In this document: piece after piece, positions 51,015 through 62,867 of the stretch
Layout: each line of letters opens with the position of its first letter
Position numbering within the stretch: the stretch's first letter is position 1
NCBI GenBank assembly: GCA_013396655.1
Contig: WBMV01005050.1
Location: 62,001-126,000 of the forward strand
Direction: 5' to 3'
DNA from: Campylorhamphus procurvoides
Lineage: Eukaryota > Chordata > Aves > Passeriformes > Dendrocolaptidae
Length of the DNA: 64,000 nt
Notes under the pieces: model-generated
Told to the model about the DNA's origin: nothing
Database searches by the model: none
Seen by the model: the letters and a program-made list of their open reading frames with translations, nothing else
Made by a program: the position numbers and the translations under genes

Positions 51015-53940
51015 ATGGTGTGTATTGGGATCACCGGGGTGCACCTAAGAAACAACCAAAGGAAACACTCTTTGTACCAATATATAGCCACCTTTTGGGT
51101 GGCTAAACACAAAGTCCAATCACACAATCACCATTACTATTCTATTGGAGATGGGGGGATCCAAAGGAGCTAACTGAATACAGATACATACAAAAGGGCT
51201 GGAATAGATCAGGGCTAACATTAGATGCTCAAACCCAATGCTTTGATGGTCAGGAGCAGCCAGACACAGTGAAGAAGTCAGGGAGAAATCCCTTTTGCTT
51301 TTCTCAGTTTCGAACTGGCTGAAGCCATTAGGTCTGAAGCGCACAGAGAGAAAAGCAGAACAAAAAGGACCTTCCTTTCATCATTTCTCTAATGGAACCT
51401 AAGCCAGAAATGCTCAGATTTTTCACAAGAGAGGCAGATCCACAACACACCCAGCAGTGCAAACAGTTCAGCAGGACACCCCCAGAGCCTCCTGCACGTG
51501 AGCTGGCACACGCAGGGGACCAGGACCAGCCACCACACCTGCAGGCTGGGCTCAGACCCAGGGCAAACATTTGCCTTTCACAGCAAAAACAAATGAAAGG
51601 CTTCGGGTTGCCCCGAATGAATATAAATATTTTTCTCTAGGAGGTCTCCTGTTTTGTTTTTTGTGTATGTTTTTTTTTTCTTTAAACTAACAAAGAGCAG
51701 GCTAGAAGTAAAGGGGCCCTCTGAAAGCACCTTAAGCTTTATTTGCTTTAATATTAAAGCAAGAGGCTCCAGCATCTACTTAAGCCCCATGAATATATGC
51801 ATTCCTTATCAGCAACATTAGAATGCCATTAAAGAACAGATTCACTCATCAGCCTACAAATTACACTGACTTTGCTTTATGTCTGTTCATTTCCCAGAAT
51901 ATTTTTAAGGAGCCTTATTTAATTTTATTCTTTTTCTCCCTTCTCTCATTCATGACATTTCCATATGCTCATGATTATTTATTTGGCATGGCATTTTGAT
52001 GTAAGAGAACAGCCAAGCCCTGTGTGCACACATAGCACAGAATTTCCACTTTAAGGGAGCCGGGTTCTATAATTTATAGATGGCAGAAAAGACTAACTTA
52101 AAGAGTGAATAACCTTAAGCTTCAAAAAGTTGAGAGGTGTTATCTGTGTATGGCTTTTGGCGAGACAAATCAAAGTCATATCATCAACTTCAGCTTCAGA
52201 AAACCTTTGCCCTTGGCCCCGGTCCCAACATTACATCTTGAATCTCTTGCTGATATTGAACCTGAAAAAACATCTTAGCTGTACTCAACTGGCCTGCTCG
52301 AGGGGACCACAATGCCACCAGCAGTGGCACCCCAAGCCTGCTCAAGGGCAGATAGGAGCCACGTAAAGTGGCTTGTGTCAGGCTTTGTATGAGAACTTAG
52401 AGAGAAATATAGCTCTCTGATTTCCTCTTAGGGGCCCAGAGCTTCTACCAGACCCCATTTGACTTCTTTAGTGGCTGAGCCCAAGGCCATTTGCAAACAG
52501 GAGAAGGCTTTAGTGCCCTCCCTGGCTTGCAGAGCTTACCTTGCACACCACATTGTTCCAGGCCAAGCGGCAAACAGAGGCACAATTCCCTCCATCACAC
52601 AAAGGATGATGGCAGCAACATGGACCATGCTTGACCACAGCTATGCAAACCCCAGCAGCTACAGACACCTGAAAAAGGACCTGGGGGCTGCTTCCCTCCC
52701 TGTTAATGAAGCACTTGAGCTACAGCCATTGTTTATTCAAGAACCTAATAAGAGATGACTGTGGCTATTTTCCACTTAACATCATTAGTTAAAGAGAAAT
52801 TGATTGCAGATGGAGAACAGCCATTGTGTTTTATTACCAATGATTTGTTTCCTGGCATTTAAGGGTAGATCTAGGTTGGCAGGTCTGTTCTCTTAAACTG
52901 CAGACACTGCAAGGTGTGGCCACACTCAGTGTTTACGAGCCATTATCACAGCTCATTTTTTTGGCTTTTTTCAACTCCGGGCATGTCAATAAGTCTTAAA
53001 GGCTCTGTGTGAGGGAACATGAGTAGAGGTTGGTTTGTTTGTTATCAGTGAAAGATTGCTGACATGTTTTTAACCGTTTCTTAATTGAAAAGCTATTCAC
53101 TACAGGCAATCCTTGCTTGCTTTCAACTGAAGTCCTCAGCAGCTTTGAACAGAGATAAGCAAAAAGGAACCTAAATGGCTTTTATATGTTTTAAGTCTTT
53201 CAAGTGAAACACAAAAGACAGCGTCAACCCCCACAGTTTAATTTGGCTGGGTCTTGCTTCTCTCCCTGTGCTGTAACAGACCAGATTCATGGAATTACAC
53301 CTGTAATAACTGGGATGCAAGCTTGGACTCTGTCAGGCCCATCTTTCTGCATTAACACTGAAATGCATGCAAAATCCCACTCAACTTTTTCAGCTGGTGC
53401 CTATTAAAAATGAGACCAAGCTAATTAAAACAAGCAATGGGTGTTCTATCAAGAAAATATCTTCAGATATCCCAGAATGTAGTGGGAAACAGTGCAAAAT
53501 ACCCCTGCTGAAAATCTTATGTGCAGTCTGTCTCAGATTTTTTGGCATCACGTTTCCCCATTCCCTGACTTTTCCCCTTCAGTAGTGGAAGGACAGGTGC
53601 CCCAGGTTCCCATTCTGCAAGGTATGGCATATACTCCATGTACAAGGACTTTGGCAAATGACAGCACTGGTAGGGTCTTGTAGGACCTGATTCTCAGCAT
53701 TTAACTATACAGTATCTATGGAGCTATTGTATGAAATCACTGGCAAATCTCTTTCCCAGTGTGCTTTCACCATCTGATGGAGCTTCTCTACCCAGCCTGA
53801 GTCCCGCCATATTTGAAACAACTACCTGTCCATCTAATCCATATGGTGGTTTTGAGGTAAAACCACCTGTCTTGCTAAGATATAAATAATTTAGCAGCTT
53901 CCCTAAAGGAGAAGCTTCTCCCTAACCTCCACCAATTACA
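51015..53940. other. Non-coding unique sequence
   Basis: No gene recognised. The part 51770-52090 is AT-rich with several TAAT or ATTA cores, which is compatible with, but not evidence for, a conserved regulatory element. Confidence 0.45.
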
Positions 53941-53941
53941 C

Positions 53942-54112
53942 AGAATATCATAGGATGATAGAATATATGGAGATGGAAAGGATCAGGATCATCGAGTCCA
54001 ACTCCTGCCCTGCCACACCATGTGCCTCAGAGCATTGTCCAAATGCTTCTCGAACTCTGTCAGGCTTGGTTTTGTGACCCCTTCCCATGGGAGCCTGTTC
54101 CTTGGGTTTGAA
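53942..54112 (-). mobile_element. CR1 LINE 3'-end fragment, antisense
   Basis: Read on the plus strand: 'cacagaatatcataggatga', 'gatggaaaggatcaggatc', 'atcgagtccaactcctgccc', 'gagcattgtccaaatgcttc', 'tcgaactctgtcaggcttgg' and 'gggagcctgttccttggg'. This is the reverse complement of a CR1 3' end. The similarity is good along most of its length, which makes it one of the better preserved copies here. It ends before the reverse-transcriptase part. Confidence 0.9.
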
Positions 54113-54940
54113 AATTTACAGCCCTTCCAGTGGCTTCTAACCTATGCCTATACCATAAAGCCATCAAATACCTGCTGGTACCCAGATTAACACTGGGGCA
54201 GATAAACAAAGAGATTGATGGATTGTCTTTCCAGGCTCCCCATGGTCCATATGACCCAGAACCTCGCCATCCTCACTGCCCATGGCCATCCACAAAGCCA
54301 TACTTTCATAAAGCCCAGAGACAGCAAAAGTGTACTTACCTATTGCTTCACCTTTCCCCCTCCAACAGAAAGTTTCAAGGAAACTCTTTCAGAGTTGCTG
54401 AGGGTAATTTCAAAAGGCTCTCCATAGTGCCATATATAGCAGCTGATGTAGTTAAAACAGAACATACGTGGTAATATTTTAAATACAGAACTCAATATTC
54501 TGCTGACCCTCCCTAATGTAACTTTACCTTTCAGTCAAACATCTGACTGATGACACAGACTCAGTTCAAATTTGCAGCAGGGCATGTTTTCTAGCAAATC
54601 TAGTTGGTTAAATACCCCCAAGTTTTCTTTCACATAGCTATTTTCTGTCTAGTATGATGGCAAATATCAAGTGCAGTTTTTTCTCATGTGACCAATTTTG
54701 TCTTATTTCTCGATAACAAGCACCATAAATCCATTCTTATTTCTCAAGACTAAAAAGTCTATCTGATGTCACAATCTACACAGTCTGGTATCACTAACAA
54801 TGCAGTAGCACTGCCTCCTGTGCGAGCTGGTCCAGTGGTATGGCATTTGTTAGCTTGTTCAATAGCACTACAATCAACTTGTAAATTCAGATTTCGTGAG
54901 AGACAGTTTTTGTTCTTAAGCAGCAGGACTGCTGGCAGCA

Positions 54941-54980
54941 CTGTGTGTGTTGTGTGCAGTTGCGTGTGGTGTTTTGTGCA
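54941..54980. repeat. GT-rich low-complexity tract
   Basis: Interrupted TG units (CTGTGTGTGTTGTGTG, then GCGTGTGGTGTTTTGTG). It is a decayed dinucleotide repeat. Confidence 0.7.
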
Positions 54981-57553
54981 ATATCATCTGCAACATTTTA
55001 TTTTAGATCATGCCCCCCGTCCTCCCCAAAACGTGACTAGAATCTTTAAGGGCTAGAATAGAATTTATAGTGGATGATTGCAAGCTAAAACTTCATGGGG
55101 CTTCAAAATAAAACTCCATCTGTAGAGAAAGAATAAAGTATCAGCTGCAGATATAGTAAGATTAACGTATTAATCATCTGCTGGCATGGCACACCCTGGG
55201 AAAGAGGCTAATTAAAAGGGATTTGTGGAAAGTCATGTAGGATTACCTCTACTAAAAGCAGTGGCAAGACATTTGGGTTATCAGTGATTTTTAAAAGTTC
55301 TAATTAAGATTTTGGAAAACAGAGGTTGTACCAAGAAATTGAGTCCTCCAGCTTAACTACCCTGGAAATATGCTCTTCATATTAGTTCTGCAAGCATTTA
55401 TAGTTTTAGGAAACTTGGAAAAGCAAAGAGTAGTGTTCTATTATCCCAATGCTTTAAATCCTCTTCCCATAAATTGTTGGGGTAATGACTTCCATTTACA
55501 TGGTCTGATGAGGGAAGGTAGTAAAATTCTGCTGATTTTATCAGCTGAAGCATGTGATGCACAGGACTTATTTCCCAGCAAATTAAACCAGCAACCAAAC
55601 TAAGGAGCTGAAATGCAGCTCTGCTCTTCTGACAGCAGCAAGTATTGATTTTGCCCAAAACATGTGGTGTCCAGTTTTTGAAAAGAAAAAATAGAAAATT
55701 AGTTGAAGGGCACCTCCTTTTCCATCTCTTGTCCATTTGAGGACACTGCTGTGGTTCATACACCCAGGTTTACCTGCTCCCAGGAGAAGTTAGCTCTTTC
55801 CTTGCATGCAGGGAAGAGAAGAGTTCACTTACAAAACATCTCTAGCATGATCAGAATTGCATCTAAAAACAGAGGCAGATGCAGGCAGACGTGTTTCAGA
55901 AGCAGTGCCATTTCTCAGAGATACAGATTGTGCCACTGGAAGGGGACCCTGCTGTGAAAACAGCTCAGGTGCTCCCTCAAGCCAGTCTTGGTCACTCACA
56001 AGTGACAATATCCATGCAGGAAAGCTGTTCCCACACTTTGGAGCATCACTGGACCTCTTGCCTCGGCTTCTTCAGAGCAACAGAAGCTGCGTTGTCAGGA
56101 CCATCCCAGCCAACACTCTGGCTGAGGAGCAGTGAAGGGCTGGTACAGAAGAGCAAATTCAACAGCTAATATGTAGAGAAAACACACACTGTAATGATAG
56201 AGTCTCTTTTTTGAAAACTGAAGTGCCTTACATCCCCAAGCCCAGAAGGCAGCAAACCTTCCTTACAGAAGCAGCAAGAAATAAAGAACCCTTTTTCTTT
56301 GCTTGGTAACAGCCAAGAGAGATTCTTCATGGTTTTGTAATGCTCTGAGAGGGCAAAAGTAGCTTCATGCACAGTTGTGGTTTGGTGGGATGAATGATGA
56401 TGTGCATTTAATTTATATTTTGGATTACCGAAGGATAATGACTAGAGAGGGTCATCAGCCATGAAGTTCAGATTCAGGTCTGAAAGAGCTTCAAGCATTT
56501 CAGAGTACAGGGTGACAGGCGTGGGGTTGGGGTTTGCTTTGGGTCATTGGAGAGAAAGTGGTCAGCTACAGAATTTAGCTCTGGAATCATTCCCAAGTTT
56601 GTCTAGATTCATGGCCTTGGCTTGGACCCATCAGTAGCAACAACTGTGAGAGAAAGCACAAGGGAGGAAGAAAAGATAAAACAATGGCATAAATTCCAGT
56701 AGCTCCTGGAAGAAATGCATTTGACCTTTATTATCTACTAACTCCTAACAGTGATGCTTAGCTCTGCTTTTTACTTTTAAAATATTGTCCCTGGCACAAT
56801 GGAGTCCAAAGAGAAAACAGCCCCTGGAAAAAAGTGTGAGGCTCTGGGGAGACAGTTCTTTACTGGCAGTTTCACAACCGCCCCTGCACTCCTAATGAAA
56901 TTTCATTTGTCAAATTCAGTGCAACTTGGTGACAAGCCAAGCTTATTCGGCCTGCCTTTTAGCTTGGAAACATCCTTTTGGTCTCCTGCTCCCAAGCAGT
57001 GCCTTTATTTCATTTGAGATAAAAGGAGTTGCAGCTTGAAGATAAAAAAGCTGGCCTGAAGCTCTCGGGGACACCATTTCTTATTTGAATATGAAAAATG
57101 AGTTAAAATTTTGGACCGCTGTTAACACGGTGCATAATAAAACATGCTCCTCACCAACAGTACTGCAAAGGGAAATATCTACAGCTCAGGCAAAAAAACT
57201 CCCAAAACCCACAACTGGTTATGATTTTCTATGGACTCGCCACTGTCTGGGATGAGGCCACCTAACAGAAGTCTGGACTCAGCATCCTTCCAGCACAGGA
57301 TGAAATCCATGGCTTCTAAAGGGGGAATAGATCTTGCTTCTTACTGATGTTTTTAATATGTGAGGCCTGGTTTGTCTACATGGCTTGCATTACAGTCCAG
57401 TGGTGGGTAAAACAGCTAAGCTATTTTGACTTCTCCTGGTTAAAATACTACTTTAAGCCTGTCGAAAGTTTTTGCATGTTTAAGGTTTAGAGTAGAGCTG
57501 TCAACAGAAACAGTCACAGGTTGTGTCTGGATTTAGGGAGAAGGAGAATTGAT

Positions 57554-57645
57554 GAAAAAAAGCAAAAAAAAAAGAGTTAGCACAAGCAAACTGAGCACAC
57601 TTCCCCCATTGTTCAGGAAAAAAAAAAAAGAAGAAGAAAAAAAGA
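57554..57645. repeat. A-rich / purine-rich tracts
   Basis: Two A-rich tracts, 57554-57576 and 57617-57645 (the latter with GAAGAAG units), separated by ordinary sequence. Low complexity only. Confidence 0.8.
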
Positions 57646-59159
57646 CAGTGATTTATTTTAGACAGCCTGAATAGCTGTAGACAGAGAGCTAAAATATGGC
57701 AAGGAAATTGCTACCCTAAACAAGTTCCTCTGAGCAATTTGTTGATTTTTTTTCTTTCTGCCTGAGTTATGAGCCCTTGGAATGCACATACCATTGAACT
57801 GCTTGGTAATTTGCACAAACATCTTTTCCTGAGGTCATAAAGCCACTGTATATCCCTGAGTGGAAATATTTATATGACAGAGATAGGGACAGAGTCCGAG
57901 TCTGCCAGAGTGTGGCTACCTAACCTTTTCAGTAGACATGAGGCACTCCATGAGACTTCTCCCATGAGACATGTGCTGTCATGCACACAATAGTAAACAT
58001 GAGGATATATATGCTAAAGCTTGAAACTTCTCTTCTAAACTACCCAAAATCTCAAGGAAGCATCATTGCTGTGGTATCAAACACCTCCTGGATGCACATG
58101 ACGTGGTGTGACCATCTCTATCACACAAGGTCCTTTCTTCCTGACAGAAATGTTGTTTGTGCAATGAGGTATTTTCTTCTGTCAAAGAGGTTTGGTTATG
58201 TTTACATCGAAAATATAATCATGACTATAATTATAAACATAAACACACCACAGTTTGATGGGATGAGATTTGTGTGGGTGGTTTTGGTGCCTAATTGCCA
58301 TGTTCTGCACAAAGCCTGTGATTTGCAGCCTGAGAACCTCAGCCTGCAGGCACTAAACCTTGTTTTCTCTTTCACTCAGCCCCAAACCCATGCCTAATTC
58401 ATGTTAAATACTGGTCCTGCAGCAGGCTTGTTCACAACAACCACACAAAACCCATGCCCAAGAGGAGGCTTATGAGGACTACACTGTTCTTTCATAAAGG
58501 GGGACAATGGCTCAATCTTATTTCTGAGACACCAGAAGAGAGAGCTTAAACCTTTCTTTGCTGATGGGAAACAAACTGGTGCTTGGCAATGGTTTCTCAA
58601 ACTCCTGGGAGGCTGCCTTTACCACTTTGTTAGGTGTTATCCAGCAATGGTCCTCATACTGCCTCTCTAGATGGACTTAATTCACTCTGCTCCCTCACCT
58701 AAACTGGGACAGAGATAACACAGGGAGTAAGAGGGTAGGTCAGTGATCCAGCAAGCTGGATGCTCACCTGGAAGCTGAGCATCAAACTGCCTTCCAACAT
58801 TCAATTACATCAGAGACACCCTCCAATCCCAGCAGGGAGAAAGACACCCAAATCTTAGGACCAGCCAGTTCTTTGTTTTCCCTGGGGAAGAGGGGGCAGA
58901 CTCCCTTTGAACTCTTCCTATAATACCCCTCCAGACTCAGAGCCAGGGGAGTGACCCACTGCTCACAGCCTCCATCTACCCTGGGGAGGCACTGCCAGTG
59001 GCCTCTTCTCTCCAGCTCTGCCTCCTCCTGCAGCATCACAGTCCTCAAATGGAGGGTCTGTTCTTACCTTTCAGGGTGCATGGTGGGCACCCTGATTTCT
59101 AGCAGCAGTGGATTGAGTCCAGTGACTCACACAGCTCAGCCTCCTGTCTGATTTGAAAT

Positions 59160-59430
59160 TAATCTTAGAACAGTAGGGCTGAAAGAGACCTCATGAGATC
59201 ATCTAATATCATTTTCCGCCCAGAGGCAGGGTCTGACATCTGTGGGCTAACCCCAACACATGTTTATCCATCATGCTCTGGAAGGCATACAAGAAAAGAG
59301 AGCCCATAACCTCATTCAGATACCTGCTTCAGTACTTTATACTCACAGAATTTATCATTTTTTGTTGTATGGTCAACTAAAGAATCTTTGCTTCAGATTC
59401 ATTTTCTTCTCCTCTCACTATGTATGAAAG
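59160..59430 (-). mobile_element. Old CR1 LINE fragment, antisense
   Basis: Read on the plus strand: 'cttagaacagtagggctgaa', 'agagacctcatgagatcatc', 'ccagaggcagggtctgacat', 'catgtttatccatcatgctc', 'cataacctcattcagatacc' and 'tgcttcagtactttatactc', then a decayed tail. The same order of blocks is found in reverse-complement CR1 3' regions. Divergence is clearly higher than in the copy at 53942-54112, so this is an older insertion. The right boundary is uncertain. Confidence 0.75.
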
Positions 59431-59523
59431 AAAATATTAACTTGGTATAGAAAGAATGAAATTACATTTCAAAGTTAAATCTTCCCATGGAAGCTAGTAG
59501 TTAGCAAAGAGTTTTTCAAAGCA

Positions 59524-59558
59524 AAATAAAAAGGAATTGCTACAAAAAAAAAAAAAAA
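59524..59558 (+). other. AATAAA followed by a 15-A run (possible retrocopy 3' end)
   Basis: AATAAA ends near 59530, and a run of 15 A fills 59544-59558 after a gap of about 13 bases. That spacing is what a processed, polyadenylated transcript copied into the genome would leave. No recognisable exon sequence lies upstream, where an old CR1 fragment ends at about 59430. It may equally be a chance simple tract. Confidence 0.3.
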
Positions 59559-60755
59559 GTCATGTCACTGTGTATAGGGCCTCCTTTTGGAGCTTTGCTG
59601 TGGATGTGGCAGCTCTTTGTTTATTTGGAAAGGATAAATTAAGCAGTCACTCAAGGATGGGTAGGAAAAGCCCGAGGCTGGAGATTACCATGTAGCTTTC
59701 TAATTAGACTGGAATGAAAATAGGACTAAATCCATTGAGTAAACAAAATACGTTTGCATACTTGGTAATTGATAATAATTATGGTTCCCTATAACAACAC
59801 TAAATGCCTACTTGTTATTTTGTGACCTCAGGCAAATGAGTAGGGTATTTGTTTTACTTAAACTGACAAAACTTGTAAAAGAGGCCACCACAATGACATT
59901 CCAGAGCACAGGGAGAGCTGTCATTTTATCTGCTGGCTGGTAAAAAAATAATATATGATTTCATAATGTTATCCTGCTGAATACTTGAGGAATTGCACAT
60001 TTCACTTGCTGGAAGGATCAGAGGAACTAAACATTAGTTGAACAGTCTAACTCAGTCTACCTCAGCACAGGATAAATAGTCATGTAGCACCAGCAGCAAC
60101 AGAAGAACAAGCTTGCTCTTGAAAAACCAGTGGAAAAGTCTGACCCTTGTTTCCTTACATAGAATAAATTACAAAAAAAGCAATCAAGAAGTCAACTTTC
60201 AAAATACCTGAATACAGACACAAATTATATGATGAACATGTGTTAACTGACCGCCAAAAAGTAGCTAAAAAATCATCATGGTTATCTAGGGAGGGAATAG
60301 GTAACAACATAAGGACATTTTATATAATGGATGGCTGTTAAAAGCTAACCTTTTTCATTGGGTTCTGATTTTAATGGTCAGAACTCAATTGTGCAGAAAA
60401 ATGAGAACTTTTCAGCTGCACAAATAGAAGTTATGCAAAAACACTCCCAAACCCACAAGCCTGCTTACCATGTAAAGGAGTAGAGATTTCCAGTAATATG
60501 CATGTTGAAAGCATTACACCAACCACACATGTAGCCTCATGTTTGGTTCCAAAAGTCACTTAACCATGTAGCCTGTGTAAGTAACTGTGCCACAGGACAA
60601 AACAGCACTTGAGGGACCAGCAGTTTGTCAAACTTGTCAAACTGATTCTTAAATTGATCTACAAAATGCCCATCTATATGTATGTGTGTGCACCTGTGGG
60701 CACAGGGTATGGATATGCCTGGTTTCCTAAGGAAATGAAAGCTAAAGGGATGTAC

Positions 60756-60772
60756 ATATATATATATATATN
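60756..60772. repeat. (AT)8 microsatellite ending in one N
   Basis: Eight AT units followed by a single undetermined base at 60772, the only N in the window. The N probably marks an unresolved repeat length or a closed gap in the assembly. Confidence 0.95.
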
Positions 60773-62847
60773 GGAAACTTCACCATGTGTGAGGATGGCC
60801 ATTCATCTGAATTTATGAAACTCCCATCTCTCGAATTCCAGGGAGCCAAGGCTGGTAGCTCATTCAGAACCTCTCCCAGTGACATGAAATTCCAAATTGC
60901 CTGAGAAGCCCTTAATGCAGATAAAACAATACCACCAAAAAACCCTATATCTTTGCAATGCAGAAATCCCCTTTGTAGCAGTTATGCAGCTGCAAGTCGA
61001 TTTTGCATACTGAAAATGTTGGGGATTTGTCAGGGACTTTGCAAAAGGAGATGATCTATCTGCACCTAGGAGGATCCCTGCCAGCTTCTTTCTGCATTTT
61101 CGGTATTTGGGATTCAACTCTGGCAACAGATGTGGTTCGCAGGTCTGGGAGATGTTTAATTTATGGAGATTCTCAAAGCAAGCTGCTCCAGTTTCCAAAG
61201 ATTTGGAAAATTCATATGTGTTTAAAAATACTTCATTGCATTTCTATGGATGTATTCCAGATACTATGATGTTCTGCAAATGCTTCTCAGTATACTATAT
61301 TAATTTAATTTTATATACCAAAAATCTGACGCACTACAGTCACTCTCATCCACCTGCATTTTCAATATAAGAGGACAACATTAGTAAGAAATACAACATT
61401 CATAGATATAGCATGGTACAGAAGGAAAAAAGGAAATATCCTTCTTCATTGTCTTAAAGGCTTCCTTCAATAGTGAAGTAGAAAATAATTTCTATAAAGT
61501 TAATTTACTTAATAGAAAAAATACCTTAAGATAAGAACAAACAATTTTGTGTCCTAAACCAGTAGCCATTTACAAATCTGCCCAGAAGAACAACACAATA
61601 TAGATACACTCTCAAAACTCTGCACCAGTTGGATGTGAGTGGTTCATATTACAGGACAAATGCAGGTTTCCTATTCTAAAAACACCTGCAGAGGCAAGGG
61701 GAAATTCCCAAGTTCCTTAGTACTACTTTTTTACTACGTGAATTGCAAATCTAAATCACATTTTGAAGAAGCACAAGAAGGTAGGGAACAATGAGTTTAC
61801 ATGAGTAAAGGAAGGCAATACCAGTGCTTTGAATGAAGCATGCAGTCAGTGCTTACTGACTGTGCTGAGCTACATTTATGGTATTTAAAAACCAGAGAAA
61901 ACTTACCATATTAGTTGTAAACTAGTTACATTGTAAAATGAACATCTTTACATATGGATATAATTTGCACACATGAAGACATTTTAATATCCATTATCAA
62001 CTAGGAAGTAAATTACTGAAAGCAGTTACCCTTTTTAGAATCCAATATTTTGTAATTCTGACTGAAAACAACTTGGTTGATGATTAGCTTAATTGAAATC
62101 AGCTACGATGCTTCACAACTGAAGTGGAATCCTCCCCTAGAGATAGTTTTAATAATCTGGCCTATGGACTTCTGTAAAACTTCTGCAAGAGCTGCTGTAG
62201 TCATCACCATTGAGATATTTGCATGCCAGGCTGGTAGGAACCATTTGAAATGTAAGTGATCAGAAAATATTCAGAGACAGGAATGACCTGGGAACAGATC
62301 CTGAGAGCTCTCTTCAAGGGCAAAGAGCATCCAGCTCTTCTGGCAACCTCTATTCCATGTGAAATAAATTATACTGTCAGCAGAACAAAATGTAGCTAAA
62401 TGTACATAGAATCAGAGAGGCTTCAGATTATTACTTACTAAAGCACAAATATGGAACAATACTGCTAGTTTGGTGGAAAGGCTGGGGCCATTTTCACCTG
62501 CATTTGGTATTCTTTGTCCTTAGAGAATCATATTAGAGAGAAGAGACATGCTCACATGTTAGCACATCAAAAGCCTCACTGCCAAACTGGGGGCCTGGCT
62601 CCACAACCACAAGATCCACCCATGAGTGGGACCCCCCTTGAAGCTCTTTCTCTGTTCCAGAACAGGGTTGTAAATATCAGATTAATATAAATATTGCACG
62701 CTGCCATGGGTAAGATTTGGAAGATGCACTGTGAAAATTTAACTAATGCAAGGTTTTAGAAACTTTCTGGGTTTGAATGTTATGAATGATTCATTAGACC
62801 TGAGGATACGATTAACAAAAAAACACAAACAAGCAAACTAAAAAAGA

Positions 62848-62867
62848 CAAACAAACAAACAAACAAA
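62848..62867. repeat. (CAAA)5 microsatellite
   Basis: Five perfect CAAA units inside a longer A/C-rich stretch (62815-62868). Confidence 0.95.

Larger units (their letters stand above)
54115..59155. other. Non-coding unique sequence
   Basis: No gene recognised. Purine-rich and A-rich tracts lie at 57554-57576 and 57617-57645, and a GT-rich tract at about 54941-54980. A consensus donor on the minus strand near 54339 has no open frame leading into it. Confidence 0.5.

Noticed and set aside
54340..54400. Minus-strand consensus donor CAATAG|GTAAGTAC
   Set aside because: The only long frame leading into it ends in TAG right at the junction, and the acceptor is weak.
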